Assembly: GCA_964495825.1 (NCBI GenBank)
Contig: CAZBWI010000050.1
Span: 1-34,136 of the forward strand
From: CAJBLF01 sp964495825
Lineage (GTDB): Bacteria; Patescibacteriota; Gracilibacteria; Absconditabacterales; Absconditicoccaceae
Direction of reading: 5' to 3'
DNA: 34,136 nucleotides
The notes below the pieces were generated by a model. It did not search any database and was not told the DNA's origin. It saw nothing but the letters and a program-made list of their open reading frames with translations. The translations under genes and the position numbers were made by a program. Below are positions 20,403-31,593 of this stretch, piece after piece. Within the stretch, counting starts at the first letter, position 1. Each line of letters opens with the position of its first letter.

Positions 20403-22856
20403 ATGAAACAGATATTTTCTTATATTTTCACATCATTACGTACGACTCCATTTATCGGAAGAACTATTGTAGTGCTCTCGTTTTTCTTTTTGATCATCAA
20501 ACTGATACTTCTTTTTTTTTCGTATGGGACACTGTTTCAAGAAACAAATTCTTCCCTCACTATAGCCAACTATTTGAGATATTTCGTCAGCGATTTTTTG
20601 GTATGTATCGTAATTCTGTGATTGGTAGCCATCAATGCGTTAGTAAAAAACATCCTTTTAAAACTTCTAAACAATATCATTATATGTTGAATATTTTTGT
20701 TGTTTGTTCTCGACATCTTCACAATGTATTTTTTTCATAGCAGAATTTCTCTCTTTGATATCAAACAATTCGTCACTCCTTCATTGGAAGATTTTTTTTG
20801 ATTGGTTATCAGTAGTATTGTAGTATTGTGTATACTCATAATACTAACATTCTTTATCGTACAGAGTAAAAATTTCAAAAAAAACCAGAGACTCCTATTA
20901 GGGATCTATTTTGTTCTTTTCGCATTTGGATGCTTCTGAGTAGGAATGTACACACCGGGAGGATTCAAGGGATTACCTGACAATATCCTCTCTATCAACC
21001 TCTCTGCGATCATAGATCAGATGAATGAAGTTTCTGATACACATATCCCTGATATCTATGAGAAATTTTTTGGTAAAAAGAAAGGTCTTGGTCAACAACC
21101 AAATATTATTGTACTTTTTGCAGAATCGTTATCACCTATAGACTCATTAAGAGTGGGTGGTGTGTATGATAATCTACCATATTTTGATATGATACAAAAA
21201 CAGTGAATAACATTCACCAACTTTATCAATAACTGATGTACCTCTGACACAGCTCATATTGCATTATTGTTGTGAATAGAACCGATTAAACTTTTTGGAT
21301 ATAGTGTAGGCGCTTATTCCTGATACAAAAGCTTCACCGAAAGTTTGCCGAATTTTTTCAATAAACAAGGATATTCTTCTATTTTTGTAAGTTCGGTGGA
21401 TATCAATTTCCTGGGACAGAAAAATTTTTTACAAAATATAGGGTTTTCACAAATTATGGGAGAAGATGCTTTTTCTGGTGAAAAACATTATGTTTTCGGT
21501 GCAGCACCTGATCAAAGTCTCTATACCAAAGCATTGTCGATCATCAACACACAAACTTGATCATATTTCCTCGTCTTGCAAAATATTTCATTCCACAAAC
21601 CATATAATACGCCTTATGGCAAAACGGAAGCTGATGCACTTAGATATGCCGATAAGAGTCTCTATTATTTCTATTTGCAATTAAAAAAATCCTGATTTTT
21701 TGACAACGGTATCCTCGTCATCGTGAGCGATCACAGAAAGATGGAAGGCCTCCAAAAATGAGAAAAGGACGCACTCGGAGAATTTTGGTATACTAAATGA
21801 TTGGCAACAGTCATCGGAACAGGTATTGTGACTGGAAGTATTAATAGTAATATCATCCAACATACAGATTTTTTCTATAGTCTAAAATATCTTATAAGTA
21901 AGGGTCTTGTAAATGTCTCCAAAATTTTCAACAATATTTTTTCCACCAACAATAAAAGAAATCGATGAATTGTTTATTGTCGCTATTTCCAAAAAAACAA
22001 CAAATATACTATAGTCAAACCATCATGATGAGTTGTATTCAATAATCTCTCTGATATTAGTATGACCCATCGTTTTATCTATAAATATCTCTCATCATAT
22101 ATTACCTTCCAACAATGATCATGAACCATGGCTACGGGCAACAATATAGTCATCATCGCACATCAATGATCACCTATAGATACACCAGAAAATTCTTTTG
22201 AGGGATTTCAGCTTGCAAAAAAGAATTGAGCACAATGAGTAGAAATGGATGTCTCGTATACCAAAGATAAACAACTAGTTGTTGTGCATGGCGAACAGAT
22301 GTGGGCTACACAATCATGTCAAAAGAAAAAAATAGGAAACTATACGTTGGCATATATTCAAGAACACTGTCCGCTCAAAAATGGCGAACCGATCAGGACA
22401 TTGGAAGATATGCTCAAATCTATCGACGGTATGTTCGATTATTATTTCATCGATATCAAGGTCTATGATAACAAGGATGCTGAACAGCAAGTAAATGATG
22501 CTATAGCTGTCGTCCAAAAACTATGAATGCAGGATAGGGTTATTTTAAGTAGTTACAATAGAACAGTAAATTATATTCTCTGATCACACACAAATATCAT
22601 TGCTGCACGGGATACTTTTGACATCAATGATCTCTCTGCAATCAGTCATGTTAACCATCAATATTTCATGACGCCATATATCAATATCACAGGAAGTCTT
22701 ATCCAAGAAGTAGAAGATATCGGAAAAAAATTTGTCACTTATACGGTAAATACGACTGGCGATTTAGAACAATTATATCATCAATGAGTCCGCATGGTTA
22801 TGACGGATAATGTCCCTCTCTTAAAAAATTGGGCAGATAGATATTTATGAGAATAA
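20403..22856 (+). CDS. LTA-synthase-like phosphoglycerol transferase fused to a GDPD domain
   Basis: The 817-residue frame is uninterrupted with TGA as Gly. Residues 1-190 form about five membrane helices. Residues about 230-520 are an alkaline-phosphatase-fold domain like LtaS, with Glu241 in LFAESLSP, the nucleophile Thr280 in CTSDTAH, and Asp443-His444 in IVSDHRK. Staphylococcal LtaS uses Glu255, Thr300 and Asp475-His476. Residues about 580-815 are a glycerophosphodiester phosphodiesterase: His587 in AHQGSP (usually HRG), PENSFEGF, Glu614 and Asp616 in VEMDV, His629 in VVVHGE (usually HD). So one protein could both polymerise and cleave glycerol-phosphate esters, or feed one step to the other, outside the membrane. 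I know of no common enzyme with this pair. A shared terminator separates it from rubrerythrin. Confidence 0.85.
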
Positions 22857-22857
22857 A

Positions 22858-22885
22858 AAAACTCCGCTGGTGCGGAGTTTTTTTG
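22858..22885. terminator. Bidirectional terminator between LtaS-GDPD gene and rubrerythrin
   Basis: ACTCCGC (22861-22867) pairs with GCGGAGT (22872-22878), loop TGGT, flanked by A and T tracts. It serves the two convergent genes. Confidence 0.9.
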
Positions 22886-22897
22886 TACTAAAATATC

Positions 22898-23482
22898 TTA
22901 GTATTGTTCGCATTTCACAATGTAATAATTTGACTCGTGATCACAAGAAGGACATCTTGCAGGAGGAAATTTTCCTTTGTGGACATATCCGCACTTGGTA
23001 CACATCCATTCCACGTCCTCGGCTTTTTGAGCTAATGTGCCTGCCTTGAGCTGATCGTACAACGCCTGATATCTCGCTTCATGATGTTCTTCAGCATGAG
23101 AGATAGCTCTGATTCTGGCAGCTATTTCAGGGAATCATTCTTCTTCTGCGATCTTGGCGAATTCTGGATACAAGACTTCATGTTCGTGATTTTCTCCGTT
23201 GATGGCGTATTGGAGATTGTCCAATGTCGTTCATTTTTTGACGAATGCGGGGGTATCTACCACTACTTCATCCATATCCTCGCCCATTTTCTCTTTAACC
23301 ATTTGGATCATCTTAAAAAATCGTGATGCATGTTCGCGTTCTTGTTCAGCGGTCTGTTCAAAAATTTCTGCGATCTGGAGATATCATTCTTTCCTTGCAG
23401 CACTTGCATAGATAGCGTAACGATTCCTCGCTTGTGATTCTCCCACAAAAGCCTTAGTAAGATTTTCTAATGTTTTTTGCAT
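22898..23482 (-). CDS. rbr: Rubrerythrin
   Basis: Rubrerythrin reduces hydrogen peroxide in anaerobes through a diiron site. The 194-residue protein has the ferritin-like four-helix part with GESQARNRY, EQEREHASRF, NHEHEVLYPEFA and ISHAEEHHEARY, which supply the iron ligands. The C-terminal rubredoxin knuckle is CTKCGYVHKG ... CPSC. TGA reads as Gly in RKEGYLQIA, VKKGTTLDN and EEEGFPEIA. It is monocistronic and convergent with the envelope enzyme. It supports an anaerobic or microaerophilic life. The ATG is at 23480-23482, with no strong Shine-Dalgarno. Confidence 0.97.
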
Positions 23483-23859
23483 GCGTAACTGTTTAACAAA
23501 TAAAATGTAATGTATTCGCTTACATGAATACGATGTATATTTTTATCATTACACACGAAGTGCAAATTACATCTGTCTAGTATATACATTACGAACAAAG
23601 TTCTTATAACTATTAATGAGTAATGTAGTATTTTTGGTAAGAAATACCAGTCTTTTTGTAGGAAAAAATCTATATCGTCAACTTACGACAGAACTTGTCA
23701 AAAACAATAGGTAAGACCTAATATATATCAATTTTCCATAAAACGAATATTATTCTGAAATACGAATCACGACCTCATGTTTCATCTCCCCTTTCTTTTT
23801 TCTTATCCCCTTTTACTATTTAATGTCAACATATTATCTCAAATAATAATTCCCTCAGG
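23483..23859. other. Intergenic region, no gene seen
   Basis: No open frame with a start, RNA gene or strong terminator is visible. It is AT-rich with several TACATTA/TAATGTA words, and it should hold the promoter of the minus-strand rubrerythrin gene. Confidence 0.5.
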
Positions 23860-23888
23860 TTGACATAAAAAACGTTTATACCTATAAA
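23860..23888 (+). promoter_or_regulatory. Consensus-like sigma-70 promoter of the cadherin-repeat surface gene
   Basis: TTGACA (23860-23865), 17 bases, TATAAA (23883-23888). It lies about 75 bases upstream of the ATG at 23962, so the transcript would have a short leader. Confidence 0.75.
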
Positions 23889-23961
23889 CACTTGCAATAT
23901 AGGAACTAATAATAATTTTGGTATGTGATTGTAGAATTTTTGTTTTTTATATTTTCTCAAA

Positions 23962-26925
23962 ATGACCATGCACAAGTTTTTTAGGAACTTAATCATCTCA
24001 GTAGTAGCGTTAGTTTGCTGAATTGCTTTTTATTATGTAAAGCATAATGTATATGCATCAAGTTGTGCTGATGCCACACTATGATGACAAGCGGTTTGCG
24101 AATCAGTATGAGGCGGTGGAATTTGTATGTGGACCGGTGGTGTATGTACAGAAATTGGATGATGAGGTGGCGGATTCCCTTGATGGGATGTTATCTATGG
24201 ACAAATAGGAACAATGCTTTCTAGCCAATGAATCATGAACAATTTCAATCTAGTTACTAATAGCAATGTATCAAATTTCACAGGACTCTATTTTGCCAAA
24301 ATGTCTGGTAGTGATGAACTAGGTAGAATTATATTCTATACTGGACTTGACTTAACAGATACTGGAACACAAAATTTTCTTTCAGGTGAACTGCCAAATT
24401 CTATCGGTATGGAACAATGAGAAATATGGTTCAATCCAGGATCTGGTTTTGAAGGAAAAAATGCTACATTGATAATGCATGTACCAGATTTCCGAGCACC
24501 ATATTTGGATGATATGGATGCGAATGATTTTTATGTCAGAGAAGGAAGTGGCGGAGCATTTACAGGAAATGGTATGATCACCAATGTTACTTCATGATGA
24601 GTATGTACAGCTTGACTATTTGGTTGTTCAGTTTTATTGGATGTAGGACACTTCACTATGTTTGGCATCAAACCTATCCTCACTCAAGTACATATACAAT
24701 CTAATGCAGGAACTGGTGTTCGATCATGAAATATCATATATCTTTCTTTTACAGGCAGTGAAGCTTTGACAGGCGTTACTGTTACTATTGCAGGTAATAT
24801 AGCCAATCTTCAATGATGAGGAACTACTCGATATGCATCATGAATATTGACAACAGGAGGAGTAATAGGTAGTAGAGTACCATTTACTATTAATTTTAGC
24901 GACTATTACAACAATAGCGGAAATATTGTAACATGAACAACTGATAGTTCTTATGTAAATTATCGATTAGCTTCTACTGACGCAACATTAAGTGCTTTGT
25001 CTATAAGTACAGGAACTCTTTCTCCTACCTTTAGTAGCGGTACAACATCATACACTGTTACCTATCCATATTCATTTACTGGTACAGTAACTATTACCGG
25101 AACTAAAAATCATGCCTATGCTTCTATCTCTTCAGGAAGTTATAGTTTATCACTTCCTACTGCAGGCAGTACAGGAAGTATGTTTATCACTGTACAATCA
25201 CAAAGTGGCAATACTTCTACATATACCGTAAATATTGTAAGAGCTGCCGCTTCTACTGACGCTAATTTAAGTAATTTAACTATAAGTACAGGAACTCTTT
25301 CTCCTACCTTTAGTAGTGGTACAACATCATACACTGTTACCTATCCATATTCATTTACTGGTACAGTAACTATTACCGGAACTAAAAATCATGCCTATGC
25401 TTCTATCTCTTCAGGAAGTTATTCATTAGCACTTTCGACCAAATGAAGCACAGGAACTATGTTTATTACCGTAACTGCAGAAAATAATTCTACTAAAACA
25501 TATACCGTAACTATAATCAGAATGCCTGCTTCTACGGATGCTAATCTTTCATCACTCACTCTTAGTACAGGAACTCTTTCTCCTACGTTCGCTAGTGGCA
25601 CAACATCATATACCGTACAAATGCTTTACTCATATATCGGCACTATAACTTCTACCCCTCTAGCAAGCAATGCATATGCCACACTCAGCGGTACGACATC
25701 TCTCAGTCTTTCTTCTGCTGGTAGCACAGGTTCACTTAGCATACTTGTAATTGCAGAGGATGGTACAACAACCAAAACATATACTATAGGATTTACTAGA
25801 TCTACTCCTCCTGCCGTAGCAACTACTAGCATCAATGGAACAGTAAATGTTACGTGATGATCTGCATATCTTTCTGGAGCAACAAGCACATGAGCAACAT
25901 TTACTAGCACAGGAACATTGCATATCATATGAGATACTACCAATGATTACATAGAACTATCTGTTAGTGGAGTAATCATTACTGCCGCATGAGGAACACG
26001 AGATTGAGTATTGCTTGCACCTAATGATCTTATCAGTGGTGACAATAATAACGCTACCACGACAGAATTATGATTGAACAGTTCTACCAATACGGTACTT
26101 CTTACTGTTCAAGCATGATCAAATACTGACTCTCTTATTGTCACCGGCGGATATTTCAATCTAAGTTTCGTAGTCCCTGGATGAACAGCTGGCAATGTAT
26201 TAAAACTCTATAGATCTGAAAACGGATCTACATGGACTGCAAACACTCCAGATGCAACCTGTACATTGACCACTAATTTAGTCTGTGGTTTCAGAACTGA
26301 TCACCTCTCATATTTCACTACAGTAAAAGAAACTACTAGTAGTGGTTGAAGTTGAGGAGGTGGAAGTAGTTCTACTACATACAATACAGGAGATACTACT
26401 ACATGAACGATCTCTAGATGAAGTGGAAATATAGTATGATCTCCATATCCTGACGAATGGAATTTTGCATATCTCTACGCATATGACTTATGAATAACCA
26501 CTATGAAAACTATCCAACAAGCAAATATGGAAGGTAATCTCATCAGGATGCATATGGCGAAAATGATGGTCAATTATGCTATCAAGGTTTTGGGAAAATA
26601 TCCTGATACTTCATTATCATGTGAATTCGATGATATTGCGAATGAGACGACGGAAATGAAAAATTATATCAAACGAGCATGCCAGCTCGGACTCATGGGA
26701 CAGGGAATCACACATTTCGATCCGAGATGAGAAGTAACGAGAGCACAGTTTGGCACTGTACTTTCTAGAGCAATGTACAATAACCAATATGAATGATGAA
26801 CGCCATATTATCTCAATCACCTCAATGGATTACAATCAAAAGGAATTATTACAAATATCGATCCTAACCTCAAAGAAATAAGAGCATATGTCATGCTCAT
26901 GATGATGAGAGCAGCTAAAAAATAA
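23962..26925 (+). CDS. Large SLH-anchored surface protein with three cadherin-like repeats
   Basis: The 987-residue product has a signal peptide (possible start also at the ATG 23968, cleavage after VYA). A cysteine- and glycine-rich segment follows (about 32-75). Residues about 80-335 form an unidentified beta-rich region. Residues 338-430, 431-523 and 524-613 are three cadherin-like beta-sandwich repeats of 93 residues or so, each starting STDA and containing STGTLSPTF. A low-complexity Ser/Gly/Thr linker lies at about 795-815. Residues about 830-985 form an SLH-like module (MHMAKMMVNYA, YPDT, ACQLGLMG, FDPRGEVTRAQFG) matching the end of the 6638-9133 protein. It may be an S-layer or adhesin protein. 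Many glycines are TGA. It has its own strong promoter and terminator. Confidence 0.85.
25003..25422 (+). repeat. Near-identical 141-base tandem repeat in the surface gene
   Basis: 25003-25143 and 25282-25422 match over 141 bases with one silent change seen (AGC/AGT), 279 bases apart, one repeat period of 93 codons. The third repeat is clearly diverged. The pair is a recent duplication or gene-conversion product. Confidence 0.85.
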
Positions 26926-26960
26926 AAAAACATAAAAAGTGTTGTGTACACACAACCACA

Positions 26961-26995
26961 AAAAAACTCCGCAAATCTTAGTGCGGAGTTTTTTT
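26961..26995. terminator. Bidirectional terminator between surface gene and second ATPase
   Basis: AACTCCGCA (26965-26973) pairs with TGCGGAGTT (26982-26990), then a T tract; an A tract precedes. The TAA stop of the minus-strand ATPase gene (26978-26980) lies in the loop. The stem core matches the 22861 terminator. Confidence 0.85.
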
Positions 26996-29743
26996 TCTCT
27001 GGAAGTATTTATATCATTCACGAACAAACAGATAAATCATTCCACCAATAATAGGAAATAATCGATCTACCAATCTCATGGGTCAAAATTTGAAATATGA
27101 ATGGATAATCGGCATATAGATGAGTACAAGAATCAAAGAAAGTGATATTCAGAAGGCTATCAATAATTTTTTGTTTGATCGGATATATGAAGTGAATACT
27201 GATTCCTTACCTGCCCTACGTGAAAGGATGTTGGCAAACTGACAGAAGATAATACTCGTATAGGTTATCGATGTCGCCACCGGGTATGCACTAAGCGTCT
27301 CCTTGAATGTCGCGAATGTGTATCCATGAAAAAGGATATAGAAGAGATAGTTGGCGAATGCTATGAATCACATAAGTATACCAGAGATCAACAAATCTAT
27401 GATGACTGGTTTTTTGATGATATGATCATATACATTTCTCGGTCATTCCTTCATCAGATCTTTTTGTGGAGGATCCCATGTCAATGCTGTCAAAGGTCCC
27501 ATCTCTCCCATCATATCTATGGCCAAAATCTGAAATGGACTGATGGCTATCGGTAATCATCGAAGCGCATTCATAGCTAATGATGGTAAAACCGTAAAAA
27601 GTTCTCATCCATTTGAAGTAATACAGGCAAGTATGGTTTTTTGGAGATTATGGAAAATAATTCTTCCTTCTCTAATTGCATAGACAAGTGTATGAAAACT
27701 ATCATCAAGTAATACTATTTCCGAAGCATCTTTGGCTACATCTGTTCATACTCTTCCCATTGCCACTCCTATATCAGCACTCTTGAGTGCAGGCGCATCG
27801 TTGATACCATCACCCGTAACTGCTACTATATTGTGTGTTTTTTTCAAAAGATTTACGACTCTCAATTTATCTTCTGGTGATGTCCTGGAAAAAATAATAG
27901 GTCATGGCTGCATACATATTTGCACTAACTGAATATCGGAAATATGTTTGAGCTGTTCACCTGCGATCATTTTGATATGATTATTGGTTTCCAATCCTAT
28001 ACGTTTAGCTATCGCTTCAGCAGTAATACCGTAATCACCAGTTATCATAATCACCTTAATCTTAGCTTCATCAGCCGCTTTGATGGCTAATGGAACCTCT
28101 TCTCTCGGCGGATCAATAATACTGGTACATCATAAAAAAATGAGCGAATGTTCTACATCATTCCACTTCATGGATTGATTGTATTGGTCTAATGGTTTGT
28201 ATGCTATAGCCAGATTTCTCATAGCAGCTTCTGACGTGGTATTGATATATGTTTCTATTTTTGTTTTATCACTTTTATTTATTTTTCTCACGTTCTTTCC
28301 ATCAAAGATATGTGTACATTTATCAACGATACTTATTGGTGATCATTTGACATACAGTATTTTTTGTGCATCTATCTCACGTACTGATGACATCATTTTC
28401 CTTACAGAATCGAAGCCATACTGATGCAATTCTTGGTATATGGTATCATTTTTTTCTGTATCTATACCTGCCTTCTGGGCTAAACTTATCAATGCTGCTT
28501 CTGTGGGATCTCCGATAGCATATCGTGAAAAGTGTTCTTCGTCCGGCGGATTGATTTTTGCATTGGATGCCATAAACAATGCATTGAAAAAATGTTTTCG
28601 TATGCTAAAAAATGTTCTATCTACCTGTTTGTGAGATTTCGCATCCAGAATATTTCCTTTGGGTTCATACCCATCTCCTTCGATATCATAGATATGAAAT
28701 CCAAGTAACATATGCTTGACGGTCATTTCGTTTTTTGTAAGCGTACCTGTCTTGTCTGTGCAGATTACATTGACACATCCAAGGGTTTCTACAGAAGCTA
28801 ACTGTTTGACCAGTGCCTTGTTTTTTGCTAATCTTCCTGCAGCAAGTGATAATGCTATACTTACTTGTGCAGGTAATCCTTGTGGAATCATTGCAACACA
28901 GATTCCTATAGCAAACATGAACGATTCTTTCAGTGAAAAATGTGCTAGTAGAGAAATGATGATCAATATCACTCACAAGATAAGTGTTCCTATGGTAAGT
29001 TTTTTGGCGATGTTCTTCATCTCATTTTGTAATGGTGTGCTTTCTGGTACTTGTTCTTCGGACAGACTTGCTATTCTTCCAAGCTCGGTATTCATACCTG
29101 TAGCAAACACAACACCTCGTGCATTTCCTGTAGCTACCGTCGTACCCATCCAGACACAATTATTCCTTTCTGAGATAAGTACATCTTCTCATGGTATCTC
29201 ATGCGTGAATTTGTTCTGTGGATTGGATTCTCCGGTCAGTGAAAAATCATTCGTCTGCAGTTCTGATTCCTTGATGATTCTCATATCTGCAGGGATACTA
29301 TCACCTTCTTCGATATATACGATATCGCCTGGCACCAAATTTTCTGATAATTCTTCTATAAGTTTTCCTTCTCTCTTGACCTTAACATTTGGATGGAGCA
29401 TCTTTTTGAGTGATTCCATGATTCTTTCTGCTTTCGCTTCCTGGAGATAGCCTATGATTGCATTGATCAAAATAATGATGGTCAAGATCGTTGCTCACCT
29501 GAAATCCTGGAGATAGATTGAAATAGCATCGCTCACAATCAAAAGGATAATCAGTATATCTTTGAATTGTTTGAAAAATCTCAAAAAAAATCCAGGCTTC
29601 TTGAATCAGAGCAGGATATTTTTTCCATATATCTTTTCCCTTATAGCAATCTCATCTTTTTTGAGACCATCAAAAGATGTCTGTAAAGTAGATAATGCCT
29701 CCTGAGGAGAAAGTTTGTAGTAGCCGTCTTTTGCAAATTCCAT
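26978..29743 (-). CDS. P2-type cation-transporting P-type ATPase (second copy)
   Basis: The 921-residue protein is a second ATP-driven cation pump. It has an N-domain (LSPQEALSTLQTSFDGL), an actuator with NLVPGDIVYIEEGD and FSLTGES, the membrane motif IPQGLPAQVSIAL in place of PEGLP, the phosphorylation site D330-KTGTLT, the HAD hinge TGDGINDAPALKSADIG, and a C-terminal membrane domain. The PQGLP form and AAGRLAKNKALVKQL place it away from the calcium-type pump at 16252-18780, so it probably moves another ion; substrate is not clear. TGA is read as Gly in many places, though the Gly of DKTGT is GGT here. The tail FQRKKTPH ends inside the terminator hairpin. Start ATG at 29741-29743. Confidence 0.9.
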
Positions 29744-29835
29744 ATATTTCTACAGACATAAAAAGACATACTTATTATAGTCCGAATCTATATTTTTGTC
29801 AAATATCCTTTTTAGTTGAAAGCATGGAACAAAAC

Positions 29836-29855
29836 ACTACCATATGAGTATATAT
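29836..29855. promoter_or_regulatory. TACCATATG motif 40 bases before the thioredoxin-like gene
   Basis: The T of TACCATATGAGTAT is exactly 40 bases before the ATG at 29878; the same motif is 40 bases before the ATG at 30353. A TATATATA stretch follows near the start in both. It may be a shared operator or promoter element. Confidence 0.4.
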
Positions 29856-29877
29856 TTTATCCCTTATATATAGTAGT

Positions 29878-30213
29878 ATGAAAAACATTGCTTTGATAGG
29901 AATATGTGCTGTAGCATTTTTTGCAGGTTGCACCCAATCACATCCAATAAACAATCTAGATAGTTTCGCTCAATGTCTAACTCAAAATGGCGCCATCATG
30001 TATGGCAGTGAAACCTGTCCACATTGTCAAAAACAAAAAGAGATGTTTGGAAAAAGCTTTCAATACATTGATTATGTAGAATGTACCAAGGAATTTGAGC
30101 GCTGTGCTGACCTCAAGGGTGTTCCTACCTGGAAATTTAAGGATGGAAGCCAATTGGAAGGACTTCAAGAATTCTCTACACTTGCTAAAAAGACAAATTG
30201 TACGCTTCAGTAA
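29878..30213 (+). CDS. Thioredoxin-fold lipoprotein
   Basis: The 111-residue product has a lipoprotein signal with FAGC (lipid cysteine at residue 18) and a thioredoxin-like core: GAIMYGSETCPHCQKQKEMFG with CPHC redox pair, then YVECTKE and GVPTWKFKDG with the cis-Pro. This closely follows the thioredoxin domain found attached to bacterial VKOR-type oxidoreductases. It would act outside the membrane in disulfide exchange; no VKOR or DsbD gene is in view. The eight glycines use no TGA, which is weak evidence only. It opens a run of three plus-strand redox- and membrane-linked genes. Confidence 0.88.
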   Translation: MKNIALIGICAVAFFAGCTQSHPINNLDSFAQCLTQNGAIMYGSETCPHCQKQKEMFGKSFQYIDYVECTKEFERCADLKGVPTWKFKDGSQLEGLQEFSTLAKKTNCTLQ

Positions 30214-30311
30214 TGTGTGGTAGTAATAAGGATAAAAAAATACCTACATGTATTTTTCATTGGTATAGGCTTAGCTCAAAGACATATGTACATAATTTTT
30301 ATGAGAGAATA

Positions 30312-30325
30312 ATACCATATGGTAT
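30312..30325. promoter_or_regulatory. Perfect 14-base palindrome before the VIT1/CCC1-like gene
   Basis: ATACCATATGGTAT is a perfect inverted repeat. Its TACCATATG core is 40 bases before the ATG, as at 29838. Confidence 0.45.
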
Positions 30326-30352
30326 GTATTTAACATTGTATTTCCTATATAT

Positions 30353-30832
30353 ATGAAACAATCTATTAGGACATGAATAAGTTTTGGTATCACTTCAGGT
30401 ATTATCACTACCTTATGATTGATGGTAGGTTTGACATCATGAACATGATCCGAAATGGTAGTTATCGGATGAATACTAACTATCGCTGTTGCGGATGCTT
30501 TTTCTGATGCACTTGGCATCCATCTTTCTGAAGAATCAAAAAAAAACAATAATGATAGTATGGTACGGAAGTCCACGATAGCCACATTTTTTTCTAAACT
30601 AATATTCGCCTTGACGTTTATTATTCCTATAGTAGTCTTTCCACTCAAAACCTGAGTGATCATAAATATCGGACGATGATTTTTAGCAATCATCTTGCTG
30701 ACGTATCGAATCATAAAAAACAAAGGATGAAATATGGTACACGCTATACTTGAGCATCTGAGCATTACCATCGGAGTGATTATTATCACCTATTATATAG
30801 GTAGAGGTATCGCTCATGTATTTGGTACATAA
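30353..30832 (+). CDS. VIT1/CCC1-like membrane protein
   Basis: The 159-residue product has about four or five membrane helices. The first half, SFGITSGIITTLGLMVGL then GGILTIAVADAFSDALGIHLSEES, resembles the VIT1/CCC1 family, which moves iron or manganese. The acidic DAFSDALGIHLSEE turn is the best match. Compared with full VIT1 proteins it is short, so it may be a relative with a different role. TGA supplies several glycines, including the helix glycines. It lies 20 bases before the next ATG, so the two are likely cotranscribed. Confidence 0.65.
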
Positions 30833-30851
30833 TTTATCTGTATATAATTCT

Positions 30852-31505
30852 ATGAATAGCATCAAAGCAAAAGTCATCAATCGTCAGATGTTGACAGAAA
30901 ATGTCATGGAATTTACTATTGAAACTTATCAAGAAATAAAGGTAATCCCTGGACAACGAGCACTTTTTCTTTTTGAGGATGAACAGGGTCCTTTTCAAAG
31001 AATTTATTCTATTGTTGATCAAGATACAGATAATGATAAAACAATGCTCATCTTCGCCATCAAATTGTCCGAACATGGAAGATGAAGTTCTATAATCAGA
31101 AAAACACAAATAGGAAGTGAAGTTCAGATCAAAGGAGTTTTTGGTAATTTTGTATTACAAAATACCCCACTTCCCAAAGTATTTATCTGAACTGGTGTAG
31201 GGATTATACCACTTATCAATATGGCAAAATACTGTACAACTGATAAACAACTGTTCTTCTCCGTATCACTTAAAAAGGATCTCTTTTATGAAGACAGGAT
31301 AAAGAAGATCCATGGTTTGGGGTATGAAATCTATATTTCCAAGGAAATTATTCCCGGGTATGCATCATGAAGGATCGATCTTGTCAAACAGCATTTTTCT
31401 CCAAATACGGAATTTTATATCTGTTGAAAACCTGAAATTGTCGATGATATTATCAGTAAGCTTACTCTCCTAGGGTATAAAAGGATCTATACTGAAAAGT
31501 TTTAA
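30852..31505 (+). CDS. FNR-like ferredoxin/flavodoxin reductase
   Basis: The 217-residue enzyme has the FAD-binding ferredoxin-reductase plan. The flavin part includes PGQRALF and the RIYSIVD motif (R-x-Y-S), then GRGSS. The NAD(P)-binding part has IGTGVGIIPLINM, and the C-terminus has EFYICGKPEIVDDI. It should pass electrons between NAD(P)H and a small iron-sulfur or flavin carrier in the cytoplasm; the partner is unknown. TGA is Gly in the GRGSS, IGTGV and CGKP motifs. A TATAAT (30843-30848) sits four bases before the ATG, possibly fortuitous. It might support the rubrerythrin or thioredoxin-like proteins nearby, but this is only an idea. Confidence 0.85.
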
Positions 31506-31593
31506 AAATGTGATAAAAACGCTTGATTTTATTCTAGATATCTCTATATACATTCCACGAAGTTTTTTTTGTTATTGTGGGAATTACGGACAC

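Noticed and set aside
25003..25543. Tandem repeats as a CRISPR array
   Set aside because: The repeats are in frame in a coding gene with a 93-codon period, matching protein repeats.
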